The notes beneath the pieces were generated by a model. The model ran no database searches. It was not told the origin of the DNA and worked only from the letters and a program-made list of their open reading frames with translations. Of a stretch of 64,000 bases of DNA, positions 44,441 through 54,200 are shown in pieces. Source of the stretch: Halomonas alimentaria (GTDB lineage: Bacteria > Pseudomonadota > Gammaproteobacteria > Pseudomonadales > Halomonadaceae); the NCBI RefSeq assembly GCF_009902005.1, contig NZ_WUTT01000001.1, positions 747,601-811,600 of the forward strand, in the 5' to 3' direction. Position 1 is the stretch's first letter. The number at the start of each line of letters is the position of its first letter. The translations under genes were made by a program, and so were the position numbers.

Positions 44441-46245
44441 GAGCCTATCTCATACGGCTGGCGGTTCTATGTATGCGATCTATCTGCTGAGAAATTTGAA
44501 ATGGATGCACTCAATACTTTGAAAGAACCTTTTCCGACAGAAGTCCTTCCTCTCCTTGACTTTGGCTCAGCTGATGGTCGTAAAGATGGGTTTTTGGAAG
44601 AAACATTTGTTCAGACGACATTTGTTAAGCAGTTTTTACAAGATAGGCATTCGATAATAGTTGGCCAGATTGGCTCAGGTAAGAGTGCGCTTTTTGAACT
44701 TCTTAAAAATAAGAGTAAAAAGCTTTCCGTGTATAGGGGGAGGTTTATTGTTCCTGTTGAAGAGGCTATTTCGTTCCAGTTGCTAAGAAGGTTTATTCAT
44801 GACGAGTTCGCAGATCATGATAGGAAACTGATTTATAAGCTCATCTGGAAGTTTCAGATTTTATATAGATTGTGTGAGGAGGTTAGCAAACTTCCTGGCT
44901 TTCCTGGCGATAAAGGCGAAAAGCAGATACGTGCTTTTTTAAGAGATGTTAAGTCTAAAGAATTTGATGAATCAGTTATTGGGAAGATCAAGGGGCTGTT
45001 GCGGAATGCCTCTGTAGAGATAAAAACAAAAGTTTCTGAGGCGCCTATATCGATTAAGGCTAGTTTTTCAGGTGGCCATGAAGGTCAAAGCAAGCAGGAG
45101 ATTAATTTAGATCGCATCTTTCGCCATGTTGTTGATTCTTTAGAAAATCGGCCTTCTGGTAGGCCTTTGGTTATAATAGATCGTATAGATACTTTTGTTG
45201 CAGGAGAAGATTATGATACGCAGCGTGAATTCATTGAGGCTTTGATTGAGGTGGACGATGACTTGGATGTGTCTCACTCATTTATTGGGCGTAAGATATT
45301 TTTAAGAGCTGATCTTTTTTCTAGATTGGATTACGAAGCTCTAGGTTACGACAAGGTCAATGATAATACTCTCAGAATAGGTTGGACTGATATCGAGCTT
45401 CTTTATTTCTTTGCTAACCGAATTTTGGTTGCATTCAAAAAGCATAATATTCTGACTGAGGGTGATGTGCTTTTATCAACTGATTTAAGTAAATATCACT
45501 TGTCAGGCATTAGTATAGTTAGGATGATTAAGATTATCCCGCTTAGTGTTAGGAAGAAGTTTTTTAATTTTAACAGCATAAATCAGGAGCGCGATGCTAG
45601 CTTGCATGAGAAATTAAATAAATCGATTATAACCAAGGCTTTTCCGAGGAGGATATTCCATAAGGACTCATCTTTAAATGAGGTGGATATAGATATATTT
45701 GACTTCTTGCTTACACACTTTAAGGATGGGCATGGTAAAGTAACGCCCAGAAATCTGCTTACTTTTTTGAAGCAGGTGGTAGTGGTTTCTGCAACTTATT
45801 ATGAGGAAAATCCAGACCAAGAAGTGCATGTTAAAAACATTGGGGGAGATTGGGAGTGGGAGTTGTTTAAGGCTAGATGTGTTTATGGAGCATATTGCAA
45901 AGCAAAAGAAGAGTATATTAGGAATATATCAAAAGTTGGTGATGAGTGGACAAAGTACTTTGCAACATTTATTGGCAGGCGGGCCAATAAAAAAACAATC
46001 GACTTTGGGTGGATGAAGTCAATAACAGGCCTGGATGATGAAAGGGTTATTGCTTTTATTGCCTATCTTGATCATATCGGTTTCTTGTATGTTATTGAGA
46101 CGCATCCAGATGTTAAGAAAAGAAAATATCGTGTCCCTATAATTTATATGCCGTCGCCTAAGGGGTAGTTTTGCTGTTTCGATATGCAGTTTGTACAGCG
46201 ATGGTGGGGTAATCGGGAATAGCCCCATTTTCCTGCCATTTTCTG
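44413..46245. mobile_element. AT-rich inserted island carrying one large ATPase gene
   Basis: Between about 44413 and 46245 the base composition drops from 65-70% GC to about 37-40%, with codon use to match (many TTT, AAA, ATA). The left edge cuts the DUF427 gene; the right edge ends next to the CopG antitoxin gene. No transposase, integrase, tRNA or clear target-site duplication could be found at the edges, so the mode of entry is unknown; the exact ends are estimates. Confidence 0.75.
44501..46168 (+). CDS. large P-loop ATPase, Sll1717-like, on an AT-rich island
   Basis: A protein of 555 residues. Walker A is GQIGSGKS at 55-62, just after a short N-terminal region (LDFGSADGRKDGFLEETFVQT); Walker B is LVIIDRID with Asp227. 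The middle is helical, the C-terminal third (from about 440) has a winged-helix look (RNLLTFLKQVVV, GLDDERVIAFIAYLDHIGFLYV). I associate this layout with the P-loop ATPase family named after Sll1717, which has no established function but often sits in accessory or defence islands. ATG 44501 lacks a good ribosome-binding site; the frame stays open 60 bases upstream. Confidence 0.7.
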   Translation: MDALNTLKEPFPTEVLPLLDFGSADGRKDGFLEETFVQTTFVKQFLQDRHSIIVGQIGSGKSALFELLKNKSKKLSVYRGRFIVPVEEAISFQLLRRFIHDEFADHDRKLIYKLIWKFQILYRLCEEVSKLPGFPGDKGEKQIRAFLRDVKSKEFDESVIGKIKGLLRNASVEIKTKVSEAPISIKASFSGGHEGQSKQEINLDRIFRHVVDSLENRPSGRPLVIIDRIDTFVAGEDYDTQREFIEALIEVDDDLDVSHSFIGRKIFLRADLFSRLDYEALGYDKVNDNTLRIGWTDIELLYFFANRILVAFKKHNILTEGDVLLSTDLSKYHLSGISIVRMIKIIPLSVRKKFFNFNSINQERDASLHEKLNKSIITKAFPRRIFHKDSSLNEVDIDIFDFLLTHFKDGHGKVTPRNLLTFLKQVVVVSATYYEENPDQEVHVKNIGGDWEWELFKARCVYGAYCKAKEEYIRNISKVGDEWTKYFATFIGRRANKKTIDFGWMKSITGLDDERVIAFIAYLDHIGFLYVIETHPDVKKRKYRVPIIYMPSPKG

Positions 46246-46247
46246 CA

Positions 46248-46523
46248 CTACCCGGTCCGGCGGCTGTCGTTCATAACCTCCGCCAGTCTGGCCTTGATCA
46301 GCGATTGATAGGGCATATCCCGCTTGTTGGCCTCGATCTTGATCCGGTCGAGTAACCATTCCGGAAGACGAAGCGAGATGGTTTTCGTGGAAGGCTTGAG
46401 TTTCGGAAACGAGGCGTGTTCTGCCTGGCTCCAGTCCAGGTAGTCAGAGGAATCGTGGTGCTTCCAGAACTCCCGTTCCTCGGCTTCGTTCTTGAACTCA
46501 GGCACCTTTCTTTGCTTGGTCAT
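46248..46523 (-). CDS. CopG-type antitoxin (BrnA-like, DUF3680)
   Basis: A protein of 91 residues. The N-terminal VPEFKNEAEEREFWKHHDSSDYLDW and the C-terminal ribbon-helix-helix TKTISLRLPEWLLDRIKIEANKRDMPYQSLIKARLAE are the family pattern of antitoxins paired with BrnT-type RNase toxins. It would bind DNA as a dimer and neutralise the toxin. The toxin gene that should precede it is only a remnant (46498-46644), so this antitoxin is orphaned. GGAGAGGACCAGTC precedes ATG 46523. Confidence 0.85.
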   Translation of the reverse strand: MTKQRKVPEFKNEAEEREFWKHHDSSDYLDWSQAEHASFPKLKPSTKTISLRLPEWLLDRIKIEANKRDMPYQSLIKARLAEVMNDSRRTG

Positions 46524-46644
46524 GACTGGTCCTCTCCTTGCAGTGCATGTCCCGGGCGGAGATCACCCGAATCAGCGTACCGTCCAGCCTCAACCCGGGC
46601 AATCCTGAGGAGTGCAGGTGATGGCGGTAACGACCGGCACCAGG
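46498..46644 (-). pseudogene. BrnT-type toxin remnant (C-terminal part only)
   Basis: The minus-strand frame from 46644 to the stop at 46498-46500 encodes 48 residues with LIRVISARDMHCKERTSHDQ, the conserved C-terminal strand and helix of BrnT toxins (R-V-I-S-A-R-x-M-x-x-K-E). There is no start codon of normal strength and a stop stands just upstream, so the N-terminal two-thirds, with the active-site residues, is gone. It overlaps the antitoxin start as in intact brnT-antitoxin pairs. Confidence 0.75.
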
Positions 46645-46668
46645 TCAAGCCCGGGTGAGGCTTGGCGC

Positions 46669-46821
46669 TCACGCCCCGCCCTCCACTTCCTGACTCACCA
46701 CCACTCGGTTCCTGCCGCCGTATAGGGCGCGGTCGGCCTGGTGGATCAGGGCGTCCAGGTCGGCGTCCTCGTCGACGCCTCTGGCGATGCCGACGGTGAC
46801 GGTGAGGCGGTGGTCAGGCAT
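46669..46821 (-). pseudogene. 3' fragment of a diguanylate cyclase (GGDEF) gene
   Basis: Reading the minus strand from 46821 gives a 50-residue tail (PDHRLTVTVGIARG, DADLDALIHQADRALYGG, RNRVVVSQEV) that is the end of a GGDEF domain. It is closely similar to the last 53 codons of the complete cyclase at 47718-48929, with a short deletion (KHA lost) and a two-base deletion just before the start of the frame. Nothing of the catalytic core remains. Confidence 0.85.
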
Positions 46822-46914
46822 CTTCCATCACCGCATATGCCTGACGGTACGAGACCACGCTCGTCCTCGTCATTCCCTTCGGTTACCCTCGGCCGGTGGC
46901 CAGGGGTATGAGCA

Positions 46915-47631
46915 ATGAATGAAGTGGTGAAGATCGTCGTACTGACTCTGATCGCCGGCCTGGCGATGCCGCTGGGGGCGACGCTGGCGGCGGTCGAACG
47001 GATACGGCCATTCTGGCTGGAAAATGAGCTGCGCCACGCCGTGATCGCCTTCGGGGGAGGGGCGTTGCTCGCCGCCGTGGCCCTGGTGCTGGTGCCGGAG
47101 GGCATGCATGGCCTGCCGCCGTGGGCGGTGGTGGCGTCCTTCGTCAGCGGCAGCCTGCTGTTCATGTTGCTGGACATGCGGCTGGCGGCGAACGACACCC
47201 AGCTCAGCCAGCTGGTCGCCATGCTCTCCGATTTCGTGCCGGAGGCCCTGGCGCTGGGCGCGGCGTTCACCTTCTCGGAGAGCGCGGGGCTCCTGATGGC
47301 CGGCATCATCGCCCTCCAGAACATGCCGGAAGGCTTCAATGCCTATCGGGAGATCATGGCGTCAACCGACTATCGGCGCCTGCCCATCATCGGTGCCTTT
47401 GTCCTGATGGCCTTGCTGGGGCCCATCGCCGGGCTCACCGGCTATGCCTTCCTGGCCGAGTATCCTCGAGTGATCTCCTGCATCATGCTGTTTGCGGCCG
47501 GCGGTATCCTGTACATCATCTTCCAGGACATCGCGCCCCAGGCCAGGCTGAAGAACCACTGGGCGCCTCCCCTGGGTGCTTCCGCCGGCTTCCTGCTTGG
47601 CGTGGTGGGCAAGATGCTGACGGGGGCATGA
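46915..47631 (+). CDS. ZIP-family-like membrane protein with altered metal-site residues
   Basis: A protein of 238 residues with eight hydrophobic segments in ZIP layout. The two motifs that normally supply the metal ligands are DFVPEALALGAAF in TM4 and ALQNMPEGFNAYRE in TM5: the usual H-N-x-P-E-G has become Q-N-M-P-E-G, and the TM4 His is Asp. Transport specificity or activity may therefore differ from zinc ZIPs. It has no partner gene; on both sides stand cyclase sequences (fragment upstream, complete gene downstream). Confidence 0.8.
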   Translation: MNEVVKIVVLTLIAGLAMPLGATLAAVERIRPFWLENELRHAVIAFGGGALLAAVALVLVPEGMHGLPPWAVVASFVSGSLLFMLLDMRLAANDTQLSQLVAMLSDFVPEALALGAAFTFSESAGLLMAGIIALQNMPEGFNAYREIMASTDYRRLPIIGAFVLMALLGPIAGLTGYAFLAEYPRVISCIMLFAAGGILYIIFQDIAPQARLKNHWAPPLGASAGFLLGVVGKMLTGA

Positions 47632-47717
47632 CCGGCAGCCGACGACTTCTCCATTGATGTCGCCGATGGCCTGGCTCTGGGCTAGCGCTCCCTGTGGTGG
47701 CAGTCCTGCCTGCCCCG

Positions 47718-48929
47718 TCACGCCTCGTCTCTCACCTCCTGGCTCACCACGACCCGATTCCTGCCGGCGTGCTTGCCGGCGTAGAGGGCCTGGTCGGCCT
47801 GCTGGATCAGGGCGTCCAGGTCGGCGTTCTCATCGCGGAACCCGGCGATGCCGATGGTGACGGTGAGGCGGTGGCCTGGCATCGCTTCCATCACCTCAAG
47901 GTCGCTGATCCTCTGCTGCAGGCGTTCTGCCACCATCAGCGCGTCCCTGGGGTGAGTGTCCGGCAGGGCGACGATGAACTCCTCGCCGCCGAAGCGGCCG
48001 ATCACGTCCTGGGGCCGCAGGGAGCGCCGGCAGGTCTCCGCGAGCGCCGCCAGCACACGGTCGCCCTGGCCGTGTCCCCAGGTGTCGTTGATGGCCTTGA
48101 AGTGATCCACGTCGATCATGAACAGGCTGAAGGGAGCCTTCTCGTGCCGGGCGCGCTTGAGCAGTGCCTCGGCGCGGGCCATGAAGTGGCGGCGACTGTC
48201 CAGGCCGGTCAGTTCATCGCGCTCGGCGACCATGCGCAGCTGGGCCTCGAGCGACTTGCGGCGGGCGATCTCCTCGACCAGCTGGCGGTTCTGTACCCGC
48301 TCTTCCTCGAGCAGCGCGAACTGCGTGCGCTGCAGCCGTTCCAGGCGCAACAGGGCGAAGAACCCCACCACGTTGGCCATGACGATCAGCAGCGTGATGC
48401 GCAGGGTGACCACCACGGGGATGTCGGCCACCAGGACCGCCGCCGTCAGGAAACCCACACTCAGGTAGAGGCTGGCGATGGTCACCACCGGCAGCAGGTT
48501 GGGGATCAGCAGGTAGAAGGCGGTGATGGCCACCAGCAACGACGTGACCTGGGTGGATAGGCTCTCGGGGTCGGGGCGCAGGAGCACGATCAGGATGATG
48601 CCCGTCGCCAGTATCCACAGGGGCAGGGCGTGCAGCCATAGCCGGCGGTTATAGTCGCCGAGGCGCCCGATTACCAGTGCCAGGACCAGGCAGGAGAGTG
48701 TCACTACCAGGCGCATGGCGAGCAGCAGGGTCAGCGCCAGGCTCGGCTCGAGGTAGTGATAGTCGGAGATGGAGAACATGCCGAAGACCAGCGCCGCCAC
48801 GCAGAGCGCCAGGCTGGATTCGAGTCGCACCCGGGGTGCGATCTCGTGGCGATAGCTCGCCTCCCTGGTCGGCTCCAGGAACTGGCCGGTGAGCCGGTGC
48901 AGCGGATAGCGTGGGGTGGGTGATGACAA
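47718..48929 (-). CDS. membrane-bound diguanylate cyclase
   Basis: A protein of 403 residues: six membrane segments in the first 205 residues, a coiled stretch (QRTQFALLEEERVQNRQLVEEIARRKSLEAQL) and a GGDEF domain (about 240-400) with RDELTGLDSRRHF, MIDVDHFKAINDTWGHGQGD and GRFGGEEFIVALP. The GGEEF site is intact; no RxxD inhibitory site is obvious four residues before it. It makes c-di-GMP from GTP. Its last 53 codons have a damaged second copy at 46669-46821. Confidence 0.9.
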   Translation of the reverse strand: MSSPTPRYPLHRLTGQFLEPTREASYRHEIAPRVRLESSLALCVAALVFGMFSISDYHYLEPSLALTLLLAMRLVVTLSCLVLALVIGRLGDYNRRLWLHALPLWILATGIILIVLLRPDPESLSTQVTSLLVAITAFYLLIPNLLPVVTIASLYLSVGFLTAAVLVADIPVVVTLRITLLIVMANVVGFFALLRLERLQRTQFALLEEERVQNRQLVEEIARRKSLEAQLRMVAERDELTGLDSRRHFMARAEALLKRARHEKAPFSLFMIDVDHFKAINDTWGHGQGDRVLAALAETCRRSLRPQDVIGRFGGEEFIVALPDTHPRDALMVAERLQQRISDLEVMEAMPGHRLTVTIGIAGFRDENADLDALIQQADQALYAGKHAGRNRVVVSQEVRDEA

Positions 48930-49046
48930 GGGCCGCTCTCCCGGTCCTGGGGTGGTCGATGACGTGACCAGGGGCGTTGGTGGCGCCGCCGGCCCGCTGC
49001 AATATAAGCGTTACCGGGTTACGGGAAAACGGCTGGTCGCCAACGC

Positions 49047-51215
49047 TCAGCCGCCGCCCAGCCCGCTGACCCGCATCACGCGCCGCTCCACCGCGTCCAG
49101 CAGCTGGCCGCGCCCGGTCTCCACCAGGGTGAGCCAGTGCCTGGCACGGGTGATGCCGGTGTAGACCAGTTCCCGAGTGAGGATCGGGTTGGGGGCGTCG
49201 GGGAGCAGCAGGGCGGTGTGGGTGAACTCCGAGCCCTGGGACTTGTGCACCGTCATGGCGAACACCGTCTCCACCGCCTGCAGGCGGCTGGGAAGCACCC
49301 ACTTGACCTGGCCGCTGCCGTCACCGGCGGGGAAGGCGACGCGCAGTGCCGGGCCACGCCCGGCGCCCGCGGCGGAGGCCACCCCGGGCAGCGCCAGGGT
49401 GATGCCGATATCGCCGTTCATCAGCCCCAGGCCGTAGTCGTTGCTGGTCACCAGCACCGGGCGCCCGGGGTACCAGAGCCGGCGGCCGTCGCCGCTGTCG
49501 ATCAGGCCTTCCTTCTCGAGGGCGACGCGGATGCGCTCGTTCAGGCCCTCCACCCCCCAGGGGCCGCGGCGCAGGGCGCAGAGCAGCTGGAACTGGCCAT
49601 GGGCGGCCAGCACCTTGCGTGCCCAGTCGTCCAGGGCCTCGCGGTCGACCTCGTCATGCGAGTTGGCCTGGGGTGCGGCGGCCTTCATGACCTCGAGGTA
49701 GTGGCGATAGCCCACCGGCGGCGGTAGCGGCTGGCCGTTCACCACGCGGCCCTCGCCGGCGCTCTTTCCTCGATCAGGGAAGCCCGCGGCGTTCCCCGAG
49801 ACCACCAGACGCTCCAGGCCGCGATCATGGTCGGTCTCCAGCCTGAGGTGCGAGAGGTCGGCGTAGCCGTGGCCCAGCACCTCGCGGATGGCGGCGCGCT
49901 TCTCGCGTCCCGGGGCGTCGCGATTCACCGCACCGGCGAGCCGGCCGATGCCGCTCGCCGCATCGAAGCGGTGGCTGACCCGCAGCATGGCGATGGCCTG
50001 GTCCAGCGCCGTGCCCTCGGCGTCGAGCATCTCGGCGGGCAGCGCCTGGCCGATGGCCTCGGCGAGCCAGTCGGCGGTCTCGGGGGTGTAGTGGCCGCCC
50101 TCGGCCCGGGCGCAGAGGTCGCCCAGCACCGAGCCGGCTTCCACCGAGGCGAGCTGGTCCTTGTCGCCGAGCAGCACCAGGCGGGCGCGGGGCGGCAGGG
50201 CGTCGAGCAGAGCGGCCATCATCTCCACGTCGACCATGGAGGCCTCGTCCACCACCAGCACGTCCAGCGGCAGCGGATGGCGGGCGTCATGGCGGAAGTG
50301 GCGGGTATCGGGGCGTGAGCCCAGCAGCCGGTGGAGGGTGGTGACCTCTGTCGGAATCGCCTGGCGAAGCCGGGAGGACTCGTCTTCGGCACCGCCAAGC
50401 AGCGGCGCAAGCGCCGTCAGGTCCAGTCCCGAGACCTGCCCGGCGATGGATTCGTTGAGCCGCGCGGCGGCCTTGCCGGTGGGGGCGGCCAGGCGGATGC
50501 GCAGCGCGCGGCTGCCTTCGCCCAGCGCCAGGGTCTGCAGCAGGGCGAGCAGCTTGACCACGGTGGTGGTCTTGCCGGTGCCGGGGCCGCCGGTGATCAC
50601 CGCGAAGGGCGAGCGGGCGGCCAGGGCGCAGGCGGCCTTCTGCCAGTCCAGGGTGTCGCTCGCGGGGAAGAGGGCGGCCAGGGCCCGGGCCAGGGTGGTG
50701 GTGTCGCGGGCGTCGCTGGCGTCGCCCTCCAGCCGGGCGGCGATATGCTGCTGGATCGAGCGTTCGTGGTGCCAGTAGCGGCGCAGGTAGAGGCGGGTGG
50801 CGTCGAGCACCAGCGGCGTGTTGCCGGGGCCGTCGCCGACGATCAGCGGGTGAGCGAGCGCCGTCTGCCAGTCGGTGAGGGCCAGCTCACCCAGCAGGGC
50901 GCTGGGGCGTGGCGGCGGGTCCTCCAGGCTGTCGCCCTCGGGGGGCAGCGAGAGGGCCAGGTCCGGCTCGGCCAGGGTCTGCGCCAGGTCGAGGCAAACA
51001 TGGCCGCGGCCGAGCTGGTGACTGGCCAGCGCCGCGGCCAGCAGCAGCGGGGCGGGGGCGTCCGGCACCTCCCGGGCCAGGAAGGCGGCGAAGGCGCGAT
51101 CCAGGGCGCGCAGCCAGCCGCGGGCCACCCAGCGGTCGAGCAGGGTGAACAGCGCCTCGCCGTCGTGCAGGGCCGCGGCCGTGGGGGGCTCGGCGGTAGG
51201 CGGGTGGTCACGCAT
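49047..51215 (-). CDS. recD: exodeoxyribonuclease V alpha subunit RecD
   Basis: A protein of 722 residues, the 5'-to-3' helicase of RecBCD. Motif I is GGPGTGKTTTVVKLLALL, motif II DVLVVDEASMVDVEMMAALLDALP, and the C-terminal 1B/2B region has FAMTVHKSQGSEFTHTALLLP and YTGITRARHWLTLVE. The start ATG 51215 overlaps the recB stop by eight bases. Order recC-recB-recD on one strand, without ptrA, is the usual non-enteric arrangement. Confidence 0.95.
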   Translation of the reverse strand: MRDHPPTAEPPTAAALHDGEALFTLLDRWVARGWLRALDRAFAAFLAREVPDAPAPLLLAAALASHQLGRGHVCLDLAQTLAEPDLALSLPPEGDSLEDPPPRPSALLGELALTDWQTALAHPLIVGDGPGNTPLVLDATRLYLRRYWHHERSIQQHIAARLEGDASDARDTTTLARALAALFPASDTLDWQKAACALAARSPFAVITGGPGTGKTTTVVKLLALLQTLALGEGSRALRIRLAAPTGKAAARLNESIAGQVSGLDLTALAPLLGGAEDESSRLRQAIPTEVTTLHRLLGSRPDTRHFRHDARHPLPLDVLVVDEASMVDVEMMAALLDALPPRARLVLLGDKDQLASVEAGSVLGDLCARAEGGHYTPETADWLAEAIGQALPAEMLDAEGTALDQAIAMLRVSHRFDAASGIGRLAGAVNRDAPGREKRAAIREVLGHGYADLSHLRLETDHDRGLERLVVSGNAAGFPDRGKSAGEGRVVNGQPLPPPVGYRHYLEVMKAAAPQANSHDEVDREALDDWARKVLAAHGQFQLLCALRRGPWGVEGLNERIRVALEKEGLIDSGDGRRLWYPGRPVLVTSNDYGLGLMNGDIGITLALPGVASAAGAGRGPALRVAFPAGDGSGQVKWVLPSRLQAVETVFAMTVHKSQGSEFTHTALLLPDAPNPILTRELVYTGITRARHWLTLVETGRGQLLDAVERRVMRVSGLGGG

Positions 51216-54200
51216 GGCGAAGCTCCTCTGGCGTGGCGTGCTCGGCGTCGCGGAACAGGGCGTCCAGGTCCTCGATCAGCTGGCGCGGCGGGCGCTCGTG
51301 GTGCACGCCGCGGGAGGGGGCGTGGAGCCCGCGCAGGAAGACGTAGAGTGCGCCCCCCAGGTGGCGGTCGATGTCGTAGTCGGGCAGGCGTGCCCGGAGC
51401 AGGCGGTGCAGGGCCAGCAGGTAGAGGCAGTACTGCAGGTCGTAGCGCTTCTCGCGCACCGCCTCCGCCATGGCGGCCTCGCTGTAGGCCTCGTCGTCGC
51501 GGCCCAGGTGGTTGGACTTCCAGTCCAGCACGTAGAAGCGCCCCTCGTGCTCCACCACCAGGTCGATGAAGCCCTTGAGCATGCCGTTGAGCCGGTCGCG
51601 CTCGAGTGCCGGCCGGGCGGCGCCGCCCAGGGTGTGAGCGCTCACCAGGGCGTCGAGGCGGGTGGTGTCGACGTTGCGGGCGGCGAACCAGAACTCCATC
51701 TCCACCTGATAGTGAGCGCTCCCCAGCCGGTCCAGGCGCAGCGGCGCGACCTCGCCCTGCGAGGCGCTGGGCAGCGGCAGCTCGCAGGCCAGCAGGCTGC
51801 GCAGCCAGGCCTGCAGCGCCGGGATGCGATCGCGCCAGCCGCGCAGGTTGGCGCGCCGCGCCAGGGTATCGTCCAGCCGCTCGGGCTCGGCGGACAGTCG
51901 GGCGAACCCCTCCTGGCCGGCCCATTCCAGCAGACCGTGCAGGAAGGTCCCCGCCGCCGGGCCGCGGGGGAAGCGGTGCAGCGAGCCATCGCTCGTCGGC
52001 TGGCTGGGCTGGGCCGGGTCGCTGGGCTCGTCGCGCATCTCCCGGGCGGTGGCCTCGAGAGCGGTTTCAGGTTCTTCCAGAAGAGCAGGCTCCTCCTCAC
52101 CCCCAATTCTCTCACCGCTGATTCTTTCACCACCCAGGCGCAGCGCCGAGTAGCTGGCGATCCACCAGTGCTCCCGGGCGCGGCGGGCTGGCGTCAGTGC
52201 CTCGCGCAGAGCCTCGCCGTTCTCCTCGACGGGCACCGCGAGATCGCTGGGCTCCGGCGCCGGCAGCACCTTCAGTTCGGTTTCTTCCGCGCCCTGGGCG
52301 AGGGGGAAGAGGGCGTCGAGCAGGCCGTCTGTCGAGAGCGGCGAGAGCGGCGCGCCGGCGGTGAGCACCTGGCCGATGGCGCTGCGCTCGAAGCCCTTGA
52401 GCGGGGCGAGGCCCAGCCAGGTGGCATGGCGGGCGCGGGTCAGCGCCACGTAGAGCTTGCGCAGGTCCTCGCCCAGCCGCTCGTCGTCGGCGCGGGCCAG
52501 CACCGTGTCGTCGGGTTCCAGCGAGAGCCGGCGGCGCCCCGCGTCGTCGTGCCAGGTAAGTGGCAGGTCGCTGGCCTTCTTCTCGCGGAAGGCGCAGATG
52601 AAGGGCAGGAAGACCAGCGGATACTCCAGCCCCTTGGACTTGTGGATGGTGATCACCTGCACCAGGTCGGCGTCGCTCTCCAGGCGCAGACGATGGGTGT
52701 CGGCCTGCGCTGGCGGCTGGGCGCGGGCCTCGCTCAGGTGGCGCAGCAGGGCGTGCTCGCCATCGAGCTCGGCACTGGCCTGCTGCAGCAGCTCGCCCAG
52801 GTGCAGAAGGTCGGTCAAATGGCGCTCACCACTGGCGCTCCTGAGCAGCCGGGTGGGCACGGCGAAGTCGGCCAGCAGCCGGTGCAGCATGGGCAGCACG
52901 CCCTGGCGCTGCCACTGGCGGTGGTAGCCCCGGAACTGCAGCACCCGCTCCTCCCAGGCCAGCTCGTCGTGCTGCAGGGCGTCGAGGTCGTTCAGGCCCA
53001 TGCCCAGGCTCGGCATGGCGAGTGCGGCATGCAGGCGCCGCTCGCTGTCGGGTTCGGCGCAGGCGGTGAGCCACACCTCCAGTTCCAGGGCCGCCGGGGT
53101 CTCGAACACCCCCTCCTTGTCGGAGAGGTAGACGCTCCTGATGCCGCGATCCAGCAGCGCGCCGCGGATCGCCTTTGCCTCGTTACCGTTGTTGACCAGC
53201 ACGGCAAGATCCGACGGCGCCAGCGCGCGGAAGGGCTCGCCCGGCTCCGCGAAGCCGGTGCGCCCGGCCTGGCCCTCGCGCAACAGCTCGGCCATATGGG
53301 TGGCGCAGCGCGCGGCCATCTCCTTGAAGTAGGCGCCCTTGGTGATGCCCTCCTCGGACGCGCCGTCCTCGGCCGGGAGATGCCACAGCGTCAGTGCGGG
53401 CAGGGGCTCGCCGTCGCGGGTCAGCGAATCCTTCCTGCCTTTGGCGGCCACCGGGAAGAATGGCACCGGGTTGTCCCCCTCGGGTGAGCGGAACAGGAAG
53501 GCGCCGCGGCCGGCGGGGTGGCCTTCTGCGAAGCGGAAGACGCGATTCACGGCCTCGACCATGGCGCCGGCGGAGCGGAAGTTGGTGCCGAGTGTCACGT
53601 GGCGCCCGGCGGTGTCGCGGCGCGCCTGCAGGTAGGTGTGGATATCGGCGCCGCGGAAGGCATAGATCGCCTGCTTGGGGTCGCCGATCAGCAGGATGCC
53701 GCTGGGGTCGTCGGGGTCCGGGGCCTCGGCCAGCCGGTAGACGTGGTCGAAGAGCCGATACTGCACCGGGTCGGTGTCCTGGAACTCGTCCACCAGGGCC
53801 ACCGGGAACTGGCGGCGCACGTGGGCGGCCAGGGCCTCGCCGGAGGGGCCCGCGAAGGCGGTGTCGAGGCGCTCGAGCAGGTCGTCGGGGCCGAGCTCGG
53901 CACGGCGCTGCTGCACCCGACTGCGGCGTTCGCTCATCCAGCGCACGGCGTGGGCCAGCAGGTCGGCGTGGGCATCGGGCAGGGCCGCGAGTCGGTCCGG
54001 CAGTTCGGCCAGTGCATGCAGGGCCGGGTGGTCCAGGGGCTCGCCCGTCTTCCAGATCTCGGCCATGCCCTCCGGCGTCAGGCGCTTCCAGGCGGTGTCG
54101 GTCAGCGCCGGGGCGGCGAGCTCGGGGTCGCCGGCCCAGTCGCGCAGTTTCGCCAACCAGTCGGCGCGGCTCTTGCTGTTGAGCTTGCGCTGGTCGAAGG

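Noticed and set aside
44413..46245. Insertion sequence or integrase as the cause of the AT-rich island
   Set aside because: No transposase frame, terminal inverted repeats or obvious target duplication could be found at either edge, so only a composition-based island is claimed.
46746..47339. Minus-strand frame of 197 codons opposite the ZIP-like gene
   Set aside because: The membrane-protein frame on the other strand has the coherent hydrophobic pattern; this frame only gains a few residues from the cyclase fragment region in another reading frame.
51145..53487. 780-codon plus-strand open frame opposite recB
   Set aside because: Antisense to RecB helicase and nuclease motifs; no domain features of its own.
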